Assembly: GCA_009760855.2 (NCBI GenBank)
Contig: WPIO01000029.1
Span: 3,252,501 to 3,316,500, forward strand
Length of the DNA stretch: 64,000 nucleotides
Source of the DNA: Cristatella mucedo
Taxonomy: Eukaryota; Bryozoa; Phylactolaemata; Cristatellidae
Direction of reading: 5' to 3'
The position numbers and the translations under genes are program-made. Below are positions 10,600-22,347 of the stretch, one piece after another. The number at the start of each line of letters is the position of its first letter. Position 1 is the stretch's first letter. Below the pieces are notes generated by a model. That model worked only from the letters and a program-made list of their open reading frames with translations. It did no database searches and was not told the origin of the DNA.

Positions 10600-13500
10600 G
10601 AAGGATGCTAGCATTCAGCAATCCCATTAAATAAATGAGCTACTGACTAAATTTATTATCGTCGTCCGAGACCTGTCTATGAGTAGGCTCAAGAGGACAT
10701 TTTTAATGTGACCTTGACCATGGCGAATGGTCTCAGGACTAGGATGGCTAAAGGGCGGTAAGGTGCCAAAGCCGGGGCACTTCCATTCCGCTTCGGTCCG
10801 AGGGAGTGGGTTGGGACTTGCCGGCCCCCTTCGTTATGCCTACGGTCTGCATACAGTGAGTTCTCACTGAAACTGCGGCATGCTAAATCACCCTGTCTAT
10901 GACTGCCTAGACATTTACGTATTATTCGCGGTTCCTGAATTGTAACGGTTTCGAACAAGTTATGCGATACTCCACGATTAGATAGCAAAGCCGAGGTCGC
11001 GAATTAGGCAGCCAGTTGTGCCTTGCTGTATGTAGCTCGGCTGAGCTGTGCTGCTCTAGACTTTGAGCCGTACGAGAGTTGTTAAATACACGCCATGACC
11101 GGAAATAAATGGAAGCACGTGGCCCTCCGGTGCTGACGTCCAGGCAGATCTGCGCGAGGGATATGAGTTTTCCCCATCTTCGTTGCTGCCGCGCTTCGCT
11201 GCTTTCGGCATGTCGACCTTCGTGTCGACCTTGGCGCTGCACCTACGCTAGTCGCTAGCCGCGTAAAAAGGTTCCAGCTTGGCCGGGATTCGTCGTGCGT
11301 CAGCGAGGACTAGCAACGTAACGAGCACTGCGTTTGCGACCTAGTTCTGTCCAGATTGGGAGCCGGCTGCATACCCTTTGCGACTGTACCGTAGTGAACC
11401 ACATTGTATCTGCACACAGCACTAATGATGCGGCCCTCGGCTTGATGGCCACCGGGGCCCGCCGCCCCCCCCCCCGCCTCGACCGCCGTCTAACTGTCCT
11501 ACCGCCGATCTGCATATCTGCTGGCATAGAACGAATGAGCAACGCCTACGTTAGACTGCGCTGGTGATTCATTATTATAATAGCGAGAGACCATCTCGCC
11601 CTCCCCCGTCACGACGTCTGGGCTAAGCCGCGATTTGACTGCGGTCGCAGACCTGAGGTTCGACACGAAATTCCCGCGCTTCCCGCTTTGCAGCAAATGT
11701 TAAGCGCCTAGAAAGAGATTGAGTTCTTTGAGGGCGCTGTATCAAGTGCATTATTATTATTATTACTATTATTATTAATACAAACCTCCCGCTGCGGCAG
11801 CAACGCCCCGCCGCCGCGCACGTCTGGAGGACGAGTTCAACCGCCGAATCAATTATGGCGGTTCTGGAAGCTTATCCATATCAATGGTCGGCGCTTGGCG
11901 CCTCGAAGTTTATGTTCGAGCTTGAGTCGTCTGCTCGAGCTTAGTTAGACCGTCCGGTCAGCAGGTCAGCAGGAGAGTCGAGTGCAGTGTGCACAGCACC
12001 CGCCAGCTGACCGCTGGTGCTCGTCGCCTTGTTGTTCTTCATTTTGAACAGTGACGACTGTGCATGGGCGGGTAGGCACTGAGCGTACCGCGGACGAATT
12101 GGCACGCTGCTTGCTTTCGCGGTGCACCCGAGCAGTAGGGCCCGGACTACGGTGTGGCGTGGTTCGAGTCGTACCCGTGTCTGGTCGAGTTCGGTCAATG
12201 CCATTCTACGCTCAGGTCTCTTTCTAACGGCCCTCGCACTTTCGGAGCGCTTGCAGTTTACTGGAGCGAAAGGAACGCAAAGTCGAACATTTACCTCTTT
12301 AGCTAAGACCTAAAATGATGCGAAGTCAGTGCAGATGGTGACAGTAGCCAGATGCCGGTTCCAGACTTCTCGTACAAACGAACTGAGGCCCGATCGCCAA
12401 AAGACTTCAATTTAGCGTGAGGACGAGGCGAGATGAGGACTGGCGGCCGACGTGCGAGTAGCGTGAGGCTGCACTGGAGGAGAAGAATGAGGTCAAATAG
12501 GCAGGCTGGTGAAAGCGACCTGCAAGCCTGAGAGAGGATTTTGAAGTCGATTAGATGCTTGACACGTGATCTCTCCTGTTTCTGGCTTGGGTTCTTCCTT
12601 CAAAGCCGCATCGCAAAGCTGGCTGCTACTACTCTGCTTTACGACGCCACTGCATTGCTACATCCGCTGCTACCACTTACTCGGATATTCTCCTGACTCC
12701 GATCTCTCTGCTCCCCTTTTTTGCGTCCGATCCTCGGGCTGCTGGCTGCTCGATTTCAAACCGAAGGGCGCCAAGACACACCGAATGCGCTAAAGAAAAT
12801 ATCTAGCCCAGCACCAACTTAGTCCTCACGGCTTCGTGGGCTTACAGACGCTGAAACAGACCCAGGCTCAAGGGAACACGCACACATGCACACGGAGGTA
12901 CATACGGCTGGACACCTGGTCGCAATTAAAATTGGATGTCACCCGCCGCCCCCCCCCCCCCGCTTGCTGCAGGCCATTACTTTCGATTGGTTCTTTCTGT
13001 GTTTTCGAGTCGAAGACGCGAGCCGGCACGTACACACAGGCAGACACACCGTAACCTCTCAACAGTGTCAAACCGAGGCTCACGACCCATTCGTGGGCCA
13101 ACGGTCGTGCGTACACTCACTCAGTCCTCGTGGCTTTGTTGAGCTACAGACGGGAGATACCATTTGAATTTGAATTGGTGACGTGGACAGACTGAAGCGT
13201 AGTCCGCCGTTCGCCAGTACAGCGATTCCTCCCACACTTCGGCCGCTGCCGCTGTGACACTCGAGGTGGCGCCCTACGGAGATCCGTTGTATCGTCCTGC
13301 TTCTTTTAAGCTAAGCACCGGATGAGCTGCCCGTGCTCTTTGGGCGAGCAAGTCTGCACTCAGACTACATACACCTGTAGGATGCCGATGCAGGTGCCCT
13401 CCCTCCCCTTCCCCCTTGCTACGACGCCTACGGTTACTGGACCAGAGAGCGAGGCCGACCAAAACGAGCCACGCCCGGCCTATCAGCAAGGCTTCTCGAT

Positions 13501-14050
13501 GCATTCGTCGCTCTTGGCTCGAAGGAGCTCAGTTTGAGCAGAGGTCGAGGCCAAGGACCAGGAGACCACCGCCGAGGCATCTCTTTACGTTCGTCAACGG
13601 GCAAGAGGCATCTTGATGAAAGCATGGCCACTGGCAGCAGAGCTGCCGGCGCGCGAAGCTCGACCAACTGAGCCCTGGCCAGCATCGCCTCCGCCTCCGC
13701 CGCCGCCACCGCCGCCGTCCATTAGCAAGCCGACGTCGGAGCCGCTCGCCAGTCGATCCGGGCAATTTCGTCCATTCTTCGTCAATTAATCGCTTGCCTA
13801 TTGCGGGCAGTCACCCGCAGTCAAATTTATGCGGCGATCGTCTCCGATGGGTCTGCGAGATTGTCCCACTGGCTCCTTCTGTCGTCGCAGTCTATGGGTC
13901 GCATTAATGGCGGCCGGCGGCGTGCCTATCCCCCGTCTCGTAGGCAGTCTGGGATATTGTCTACGTCGAACTGTGTGGACATTTTCAGCTTACTTCCTGT
14001 GTGAAGATCATTCTTGGCACGCAACGGAAGTCGGGTGATTACCGAAGAGG
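10600..14050. other. No gene seen; scattered LINE tails
   Basis: Contains a LINE A tail (11690-11775), two short LINE B-like 3' ends (about 12812-12850 and 13113-13165, each with a CTTACAGACG or CTACAGACGGGAGATAC block), poly-C runs (about 11463-11475 and 12949-12961) and a GCC-rich stretch near 13690-13720. No open frame looks like an exon. Confidence 0.45.
11690..11775 (+). mobile_element. LINE A/SINE2-type 3' tail
   Basis: GCGCCTAGAAAGAGATTGAG followed by TTCTTTGAGGGCGCTGTATC and an (ATT)n run. Without a body it cannot be assigned to the LINE or to the SINE. Confidence 0.7.
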
Positions 14051-14054
14051 GTGC

Positions 14055-15125
14055 GAACTTACCACGTAATGTAATGTACATATTTCTGTCTGTAACTCCA
14101 TCAAGGCGCACGGACTAAGTGGGTGCTACGCTGGTGAGTTTTCGGTAGCCTAAGCGGCTTTCGGTGCTCATGCGGCAGCCAGCAGACTCGATCTCGTCAT
14201 GCAAAGAGAGCGCGATAAGCAAACCCGAGTCGAGAGGGTATTCGAGGAAGTGAATAGCATTGATGTAATAGCTCACGTTTGCTGAAAAGGTGCGCTGCAG
14301 TCAGCAGCAGGAGAGAAGATGGCGTTGGGTAAGAATTGTGGAAGTGAGTTCCACGGTCAAGGAGCCCTCGGATCAAAATAATCAGCCGCAAGCAGTTTGC
14401 AAGCTAATGGACGGAGCCCTTAATTTATTGTCCGTTAAGGACCCGAGAGCAAGAGGAGACTGAAACTGGCACAGCAGTTCATTAACGTATGGAACCAAGC
14501 GATGGTGGGCCATGTGAGTCGAAGTAAGAACTTTACGCTGCATCCATTGATCGAGCGGGAGCCATGGCGGATCCTTCAGCAAAGAAAACACGTGGTTTAA
14601 CCTCTGGAATTTATTGACTAACCTTGCAGTCGTATTTATCCCCATCTGCAGAGGTTTAATGGCTTTTGTCGATTACCCCAGCCAAAACTGGGTTACATTA
14701 GTCTAGCCCAGACAAAACCAGTGACCAAATAAGACTTATAGCCAGGCACCGTGATGGACAGTCTCTAATCTTAGACAGGGATCGAACGTCACGCGTAGCT
14801 GCGGAAGCGGTCTTTCGTATGCAGCCTTCAAACTGTAAGCATTTTATCAAAGGAGACGCCAAAATTCGGAACACATTATGATAACCACCATACAGTATCA
14901 CCCAATTAGAAGTGCAAAGTCTTCTCGCCCAGCCGTACGCTATGAGTGTGTACGAGCTCGGTTATAATATCGCTTAGGAAGAAAATTGGCAGATGTCCCG
15001 TATCTAACTTTTTCAAGGCAAGCATTCAGTTTATCAGTAGTTTGAGCTTATGCTAACGATTTAAAGTACAAGTACAGCTGGGCATCGTCAGCATTGAAGT
15101 AGTAGCCGATTCCTTGGGCCCGAAT
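14055..15125 (-). mobile_element. LINE family B copy, degraded
   Basis: Minus-strand copy from the ATTAC-type 3' end (14063) through the thumb region to an active-site-like segment near 15060-15100 (NADDAQLY, where an intact element would have YADD). It carries many frame breaks. Readable pieces include the INTTARLVNKFQRLNHVFSLL block at 14560-14645. Confidence 0.8.
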
Positions 15126-15129
15126 GAGT

Positions 15130-15675
15130 TTTCCGAGATGCTCCGAAAACTAGCCGACAACTCTCTAGAGAGAGATTCGGTGTTTCTAGCTCGTTTAGGG
15201 GGCCGGGAGAGGGTTCGAGACCCCGACGCAGCTATGCAAAATAGCGAGAAGCCGGCAGGCAGCGATTTTCAAAGACTGCTGTGGGTCGAGTTCGAAATGG
15301 CGTGTGGCGACCTGTTTAGAGTTGTGCACGGTCGAGAGTTTGGAGCTGCATATAGCCCCGACAGCATTGCAAGGCAGATAATGAAAAATAAGTAACAAAC
15401 CAAGCAGGGCTCCTAAGTGACTCGAAGTGTCTGCTTCCGTTATTTTTTCCTGTTGGAAGCTTTCGAGGCAAGCGAGGCTTGTCGGTGCCCTCAAGTGAGT
15501 CTCTGTATTACTGCCCAGTAGCAAGCGGTCTATAACCCTCGAAAAAGCCACAAGCTCAAATATCTTAACGATGTTAAATTTGCCGTAATGAACATATTGG
15601 TGTGTGATAAGATAATAAAGGAAACCATTGCGAAGCGTACGCCGATGATCTTTGGCTTTCCACTGATGGGTTGCA
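15130..15675. other. No gene seen
   Basis: Unique-looking intergenic sequence between two LINE B fragments. The open frames (plus 15114-15395, minus 15195-15551) are unrecognised. Confidence 0.4.
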
Positions 15676-15990
15676 TGTAATGCCTCTCCGTCTTTAACTC
15701 CACGCAGCCTCGAGGACTTAGTGGGTGTTACACTGTAGTACTTTCTATAGTCGTACTAAAAGTCAAAGAGGCTTCCGGTGAGCATACTGTAGCCAAAAGA
15801 CTTCACCTCAATCAATAAGGAGTAAGGCCGAAGCATAGTTGAGTCACGAGGGCAGTTGAAGAAAGTAGTAGCACGGAAGTAGCAGCTCGAGGCGGCTGGA
15901 AAGGGCGTGCCACAGTCGGCAGCTGGAGATTAGATGTCGTAGTACGAGGATAGTAGTGTGTAAGAGCTGTGGAAATGAGTCATCAGCGAT
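15676..15990 (-). mobile_element. LINE family B 3' fragment
   Basis: Minus-strand match to the family B 3' region: a CCGTCTTTAACTCCACGCAG-type end, the CACTTAGTGGGTGTTAC segment and the upstream block around CCACAGTCGGCAGCTGGAG. Confidence 0.75.
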
Positions 15991-15999
15991 TCACTTCAT

Positions 16000-17885
16000 G
16001 TGGCGGGTCAGGAGGCATATTTTTCTTAAGTAACTCGGTGTGCAGGACAAGCTTTGGTACCGGCTGGCATTCGGCTGCGGTACATTACCCTATTTGATTG
16101 GCTGTTTCTGGTAAGTAGGAGCGGGACGATTGGACCAAGGAGAGAGCGGGACTCGACGTCAATTCGGGGCGGTCGGTCGTCTGCTGCTTCGTTGGGATCC
16201 TGCAAGAGAAGATACTCGGCTGTTGCACTGGAATCCTGATGGGGAATATTGGTTCGCTTAAGCCCGTTAAGGGGCTTGATTCGCGATACTCAGCGACCGC
16301 CTTTGTGCGCATGCGCCGAACCTGAGCCGCTGGGGCGCTTCCACAGCGAAGCCTGCACCAAGCCGCCTAGAGGGGTCTCGCTAGTGCGGTTAGAGGAATG
16401 GAAATTACCACAATTAGTTGAGAAGGTATCGATCGCTCGTCTATTTCTCGAAACTCGGGCTTCCATTTGAATTGTGGATAAGCTACTTCCAATGATCGGC
16501 TCTCCTGACTATCGATGTGGACTACGGCGACTTCCGATCGCCGGTTTTGGCTCGTAAGGCGTCAAAAGAGCGGTTTATTATACGGCAATCAGTTTTTATC
16601 CATAAATCATATTTACATGTTGACACCATGCATTTTATCTCTAACCATTATATGCTAGTTGACATGTAGATGCCATCACAAACTATGTGATCATGCTTCC
16701 TGCACAGCAAATGTAAAGTGAATAGAAAGAGATCGAGTTCTCTGAGGGCGAAATACAGATCTATTATTATTATTATTATCCAGAAGTTTGCGCCTGTAAG
16801 AGCTCCACATGTTTTCAGCACTCGCACACTGCAGGCATCATTTTTGAAAATTGCATCTATTTCATAAAATTCACTCCGAAAACTGAATTTCAAGTTTGGC
16901 TGCTTTACAGGGTTATTCGTGCACCCGAAGCCTGCTGAAATAAGGAATTGTATCCTCGGCGCCGCATTACAGCAACTTGGGCGCATTACGTTCAAGATGC
17001 TTCCGCCGCAGCGCCACTCGTACGTGTTTCAACTTACAGGACATCGCGCTCACGAGGCAGTCAAAATACAGCATGCATACCTGGGCTAGTACTTATGTAC
17101 CTGCATACATCTGTACATGTGCATACCCGGATTTACTGTAAATACAGTCCTATACGGTACATACAGTATGCCAGTGGATGTCGAAATATAGAGCACTAAG
17201 AAATCAGTTTCTCGTGATCGCCAATTAAATACGCTAGTGACGTATGTCTGTTGAAAACGCAATCCACTAGGCGGATGTGGATGACGCGTGGATGCTGCTT
17301 TCTCGCCATGAAGTTAATGCGAGACCAGTGATTGCGTCCGAAGCTAGACTATCGCCCGCTCAGCTAAAATGGTGGTTAGCATGCAACAGATGCTTACTGA
17401 ATCTCGAGGCAGTCCGCTCGCGTATATGGAGAATTTTCCGGATCTTTTTCCAGGATCCCAAGTAAGTTTTTTTCTTCCACTACCATGTCCACTGACTTTC
17501 CCACACAGCCGAGCGATTGGAGAAGTCACGTGCCTGAAATGTCAGGAACCGACGTAGTGGAAGGCTCATTTTTTGGCCATGTCTGAGAAGACTCGGAGTC
17601 ACCATCTTTGATGCGGAATAATCACTATCGAAAAATTGTCAAAAGCTGACGGTTCGCTGTGCACAAGTACGTCTCGGATGCAAGCAGTTTTACTGCTGCT
17701 AGGGGAAGCCTAACGAACGAGTTGAAAATTATTAAAAAAGATTTAGCATTAAAACTTACATTGCTCTTTCCTTGCCGTATTTGACCCGCTCTTCTGAGAA
17801 ATGCCTGCGACCCAAAAGAATGGCTATAACCAGGTCCGTTACTGGTTATCTGTCACTGTGCTTATTCTCGACCTGGAGTTGCCAT
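16000..17885. other. No gene seen; contains one LINE A tail
   Basis: The only recognisable element is the 3' part of LINE A at about 16590-16782 (+). The rest shows no exon-like frame. Confidence 0.4.
16590..16782 (+). mobile_element. LINE family A 3' end
   Basis: 3' UTR text (ACATGTTGACACCATGCAT and similar) followed by AAATGTAAAGTGAATAGAAA, GTTCTCTGAGGGC and (ATT)n. Confidence 0.75.
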
Positions 17886-17889
17886 GTCC

Positions 17890-18345
17890 ACCACGGCATG
17901 GCTTGGCTCCTCCATACGGCTAGCTGAACTGCGACACCAGTTTCGGCCTCCTCGTGCTCTCGGGTCCTGTGTGGACAATACATTAGCTGCTCCATTCCTC
18001 CGCTTAAAGACCGTTGGCGACAGAAGCTTTAGCTCTGCAGGTCCTAGACTGTGGAACTCCTTTCCACAATTCTTACGCAACGACAACTACTCTCCTGCTG
18101 CCGACTATGGCTCATCCTTTCCAGCGGTCCTGAGCTGCTACTTCCATGCCACTCACTACTTCAACTGCTCTCTTGACTCTGCTATGCTTCCCATTTTTTC
18201 TTTGTTTGCGTGACATGAAGTCTGTTGGCTACAGAATGCGTACCGAAAGCCGCTTAGGCTGTGAGTGGGCTATACAAAACTCTCCTGCGCAACACCCACG
18301 TGGTCTTTATGGCTTAGTAGACTTACAGGTGGAGATAAATTAGAC
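17890..18345 (+). mobile_element. LINE family B 3' fragment
   Basis: Begins in the reverse-transcriptase C-terminal region and runs through VGDRSFSSAGPRLWNSFPQF (18010-18070) into the non-coding 3' end (CAACACCCACGTGGTCTTTA), stopping before a clear pentamer tail. Confidence 0.85.
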
Positions 18346-18954
18346 TAAATTTATTGAGGCGAGTATTAGTGCTGTCGGGCTGGCTCACTTCGGAGAAACG
18401 CCGCCGCGAAGCGGCGCGCGCCAAAGGCACGCCGCCCTGGAGGGCTCGCTCGCGTTCACCCTGCGTATGAACGGGCGTACGTAACTGTCCGGAGAGCCAG
18501 CAGAGCTGCTGCTTGCCGCCGATGGCGCTTCTCCCGCCCGGGACCTCTCTGCGATAGGTCTAAAAAAAAATTACTTCTGCTTCTCCTGCACAAATTTATT
18601 GTCGGTCCTTCTAAAAAAATAAAATAAAGAGTTGTCCCTTCTAGAAGTTTGCTCGCCATGCACACCAACAGCGCACGGTCCCAGTCACATTTAACCAAAA
18701 ATGTGATTGACCCCTGAGCGATTGCCTCCTTCTGAGAAACGATACGACGCTGCGCACCAAAGGCGCGCCGCCCCAAGAAGACTCCAGAGCCGCTATCTGA
18801 GTACGCTCGCTCCTCAGCGAAAGCCACGTGGCCGCTAGGGCACTATGGCTACCGAGCATCCAAGGAGGGGGCGCCTGTTGCGCCGCTTACGGGGGAGCCC
18901 ATAGCGGCCCCTAGCATGACTTGCCGTCGGAGCTGGTCGTAGCTAAACAAATGA
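18346..18954. other. No gene seen
   Basis: Moderately GC-rich sequence. It repeats a short motif containing GGC(A/G)CGCCGCCC near 18427 and 18763, each next to a GCTCGCTC or TCGCTCC segment, hinting at a diverged local duplication. Confidence 0.35.
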
Positions 18955-18990
18955 ATAAATATTAGCTGATTTAACAGCCTAATTTGTACA
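18955..18990 (-). mobile_element. SINE1 3' end remnant
   Basis: TTAGCTGATTTAACAGCCT matches the 3' end of the SINE1 copies (reverse strand). It abuts the LINE A tail that follows. Confidence 0.55.
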
Positions 18991-19819
18991 TAATAATAAT
19001 AATTCACTTGATAAAGCACCCTCAGAGAACTTAATCTCTCTCTAGGTGCTTTACATTTGCTGTAAAGTGAAATGCAATTGAATGGTAAGTAAAATCATGC
19101 TTGAAAAACAAACGAAATGAATAATATGGTTAGGGGTGACATGCACAGGGTCAGCATGCAAATGTGGTTAGTGGCAGCATGCACAGTGTCAGCACGCATA
19201 AGCAAATCAAGGACAAATCACAGGGACCCGCTAAATGCTGTCCTAAATAGGTGTGTTTTTAGGTTCCTTTTAAATGTGGTCAGGTCAGGGGATGTTCTGA
19301 CGCAGGTCGGGAGGGAGTTTCAGGCTTTGGGAGCATACGAACTAAATGCACGGTCTCCAAAGGATTTGAGGTTTGTACGAGGTATTTGTAGACTGTTGGA
19401 TTCCGAAAAGCGGGTGGTACGATGCTTGGCCTGATGGGGCAGTATATCTGACAGATAGGCTGGAGCCATAGAATGAAGAGACCTAAAAGTGAGCGACAAA
19501 ACCTTGAAGTCGATCCGTTGCTTGACTGGTAGCCAGTGCAGGTCGGCGAGAAGTGGAGTAATGTGGCAACTGCGACGCCCACGGCAGACAAGTCTAGCTG
19601 CCGAGTTTTGCACCAGCTGCAATCGCCTGATCGCACATGCTGGTAGGCCAGTAAGCAGTGAGTTGCAGAAGTCGAGACGGGATGTCACGAATGCATGGAC
19701 CAACTTAGATGTGGTATCTTTATCTAAACAAGCCCGAATTTTAGCGATGTTATGAAGCTGAAAATAGGTGGATTTGACTGTGAAGCTGATATGGTCGTCT
19801 AACGAGAGGTCGCTTTGGA
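18991..19819 (-). mobile_element. LINE family A copy, 5'-truncated
   Basis: A non-LTR retrotransposon fragment on the minus strand. It has an (ATT)n tail at 18991-19003, the shared GAGAGATTAAGTTCTCTGAG-type tail, a 3' UTR, then an open 127-codon stretch (19320-19703). That stretch carries the reverse-transcriptase C-terminal thumb region: SRLDFCNSLLTGLPACAIRR, then [20 protein letters not shown], then HWLPVKQRIDFKVL. It ends where SINE1 sequence starts at about 19820. Confidence 0.88.
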
Positions 19820-19952
19820 AGTATAGTGGCAGAAGAGCTTTAACGGCTATTACCGTCGCTTGCAGTGGGCATTAAAGGATCGCGCACTGCAAGATCCGAG
19901 CCCGTGACCTCGGTCGTGAAGAGCGAGCACCTTACCTCTTTAGCTATCACAA
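19820..19952 (-). mobile_element. SINE1 copy
   Basis: The minus-strand reading contains GAGGTAAGGTGCTCGC, a box B-like GTCACGGGCTCGGATCTTGC, the GGCGATTCTTTATCG-type middle in decayed form and GGTAATAGCCGTTAAAGCTC. Confidence 0.75.
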
Positions 19953-19959
19953 CCCGTAA

Positions 19960-21128
19960 CTACCGTGCGACTACCGCAAAGGGCGCTCTATTACCTGCAC
20001 TGCGATCGCGGTTTAGTCTAAAGTCAAGCACGTAACGCGAGGACACGACGCGTTCCTCCATCGCTAAGTTTTGGCTCGATCTTTTCTACAGCAAAATTAC
20101 GAGTGTGGTATATGATGTCTCGTCTCGACAGAAGAGATTCGTGCGCATATAAGGAATAAGTTTTTGCCTCGCTAACCATAAAAAGGACATTTAGACTCGG
20201 TAGTAAGAGCTCATGCAGTTAAAACACGCGTGGGTGGATGACAATAAGCCCCACGCTTCGTGCTTATGCCTGCAGAAAGCTGGAACTTGCTACTGTTGAT
20301 CTATATTTCAAGGGCAATAATATGATGACTAATACATCAAAGGCGCAGCCATAGTTAAAGCTCGATATGTTTATTTCGGGAAGCCGGCCTTTATACGGCT
20401 TGAGAAGCCAGAGATTATGATGGTATACGATAGCTTGGAAATGGCTTATGGTAACGTGACGGCGTCTAATACCAATACAGCATCTGTAAAGTGCCTACAA
20501 AGAGATTCACTTCTCTGAGGGTGCTATACAAATGTATTGTCATTATTTTTATTAGCCCTGACAAACGATATAAGAAAAGCAGCGGTCGCTCTTTCTAAGC
20601 TGGCTAAATTCACTACAGAGTCTGGATACCTAGCCTGCGTACCTGTATACCTTAATAATGTACCTTGTGTGCATTGTTACAAATGGGTATTGCGGCATTC
20701 ACGTCCGTAAATAACTAGGCCCGGAAAAACAGCACTCGCAACGGTGCTAGTCCCAGCCGACGAGCGACAAATACATGTGAAGCCCTTAGCCTAAAAATCA
20801 CGGCTAGCGACTTTAGCGTACAGCACCAATGCATGCATGTATGCCGAAAGTAGTGGAACGTGGTTACAACAATGAGCATCCGTAATTTATGATAAAAAGC
20901 CCACATCCGTAACGCAGAGAAGCTTATCTGACTGCGATTTAAGGTCATATGGGTTTAATAGAGGGTCATGACGCATAACATCTCTCGCCTGTCTCTATGG
21001 CCAAGAGCACAACTCAGCTTAAATGCAAAGGCAAACTGCCGAAAAGCAATTAACTGCCTATTACACGGCTTTGGCTTTTATTCTGCCTTGACCATAGACT
21101 ATCGCATAATCTATCTCTAGCCGTTATA
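19960..21128. other. No gene seen; one LINE A tail
   Basis: AT-richer unique sequence. A LINE A-type tail lies at about 20480-20555 (+): GTAAAGTGCCTACAAAGAG, then GAGGGTGCTATACAAATG. No exon-like frame. Confidence 0.4.
20480..20555 (+). mobile_element. LINE A/SINE2-type 3' tail
   Basis: A tail-only fragment with the conserved AAAGAGATT...TTCTCTGAGGGTGCTATAC block and a T/A-rich end. Confidence 0.7.
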
Positions 21129-21604
21129 CCGCATTTTTACGAGTATAAGTCGCACTTTTTTCATTGATTTAAAAAAATTATATGAGAATTATAAACTGAA
21201 AGTCAATATTTGACACCAGCAGGAAGAATTAGAAGAGCCAGTATCAAACATGTTTGTGAATAGTTTTTACATGCTCGGGAGAGCATAAAAACAGAAGTCA
21301 TTGCGAAGTCGTTCAAGAAGACGGAAATTTCAAGTCTGCTGGATGGAACTGATGATGAGTGCAATCTATGAGAAAAGTGACAATTCAGACATTGAAAATT
21401 TTTAAAAAGACTACGAAGATGTTAGTAGCGATACTAATAACGAGTTTTTTCTAACTTGATGATTAAAGCAAACTAATATGAATACAAAATAATCTATATA
21501 TTCAATAAAAATACTTTTCAATATACAACTTTTTCAAAAACTTGTGTCCATAAATTTAGGGTGTGACTTGTACTTGGGTGTAACTTATTCTTATAAAAAT
21601 ACGG
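21129..21604 (+). mobile_element. pogo/Tigger-type DNA transposon, internally deleted
   Basis: A 476-bp element flanked by TA dinucleotides (21127-21128 and 21605-21606). Its ends are inverted repeats matching at about 21 of the first 27 bases: the left begins CCGCATTTTTACGAG, and the right, read inward, begins CCGTATTTTTATAAG. Inside, 21291-21371 (+) encodes TEVIAKSFKKTEISSLLDGT followed by DDE and a stop shortly after. That resembles the C-terminal tail of pogo-superfamily transposases as I remember it (KSFKK-C-G-I-x-N-A-L-D-G-x-E-D-D). The catalytic DDE core is absent, so this is a non-autonomous deletion derivative. Confidence 0.75.
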
Positions 21605-21609
21605 TAATA

Positions 21610-22320
21610 CAGAAACAATGAAAATGAATATCAGTCATAATCTGGATGATTTATCACGCCGCCGTTTCAGTGCTTCATGGACAGGACGTGTTGGACATTC
21701 GGCTCTGGCACGGTAAGCACAACGAAGGAAACACAAAAGCTCCTCTCTAATCGATTCATATTCGCGCAGCAAGGCCTATCCAAGTGGCTGAAGTAATTGG
21801 CTAATTGTGGAGACTGGCTTGCTCGCTAAATATTGCTAGTGTCACGCTCAGGAGGAATCACCGCCGGGCCGGAAGTTTAGGGAATTTTCTACTGCATAAA
21901 ACGTGCTTTTGTACTACTTTTCCAGCAACCGCACGTGATATCTTGGTATCTGCCTTCTAGAGCACCTTTTGTTTTACAAATAGCCGCTTGAACTTTCGGC
22001 GTCGTTTCCGACTTAAACTGCCGCAAGACTTTCTGAAGGTGCGAGAGCAATAATCATCCGTCACTGTACTGCATGGTATTTTGGAAGGTGGGCAAAGCTC
22101 GACTTTTTTATGCAGCACAAATAGGCGCCACTTCGACACCCAGAATACGCGCAGTTAAAACGGGTTTTTACCTCCGCAAGCTTATGCCGGAAGCTACGGA
22201 GAGTCGGCGGCCCGCCCCGGAAGCTTATGCGGCAGCATGGCGGCCTCCTTAGCTTCGACCCGTTGTTAATGACGTTGGTCTCTTTGCTCACCGCTTTAGC
22301 GTGCGCCTAGTGCGAAAAAT
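21610..22320 (+). promoter_or_regulatory. Upstream region and 5' leader of LNPK
   Basis: The proximal 160 bp become GC-richer. They contain two CGGAAG cores resembling ETS sites (near 22188 and 22218) and an ATGGCGGC core resembling a YY1 site at 22237, a pairing common in housekeeping promoters. Two upstream ATGs open short frames: 22227-22310 (28 codons including stop) and 22237-22269 (11 codons including stop), both closed before the LNPK ATG at 22321. The transcription start is not determined, so the leader may be shorter than this. Confidence 0.4.
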
Positions 22321-22347
22321 ATGGGCGCCGTAATCCGAGTTCTGAAG
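22321..22347 (+). CDS. LNPK: LNPK coding exon 1
   Basis: Nine codons, MGAVIRVLK, then donor GTACGC at 22348. Human LNPK starts MGGLFSRWR, so length, Met-Gly start and basic character agree. Phase 0 at its end. Chosen because it is the only Met-Gly exon I found upstream with a donor in the phase required by exon 2. Confidence 0.8.
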
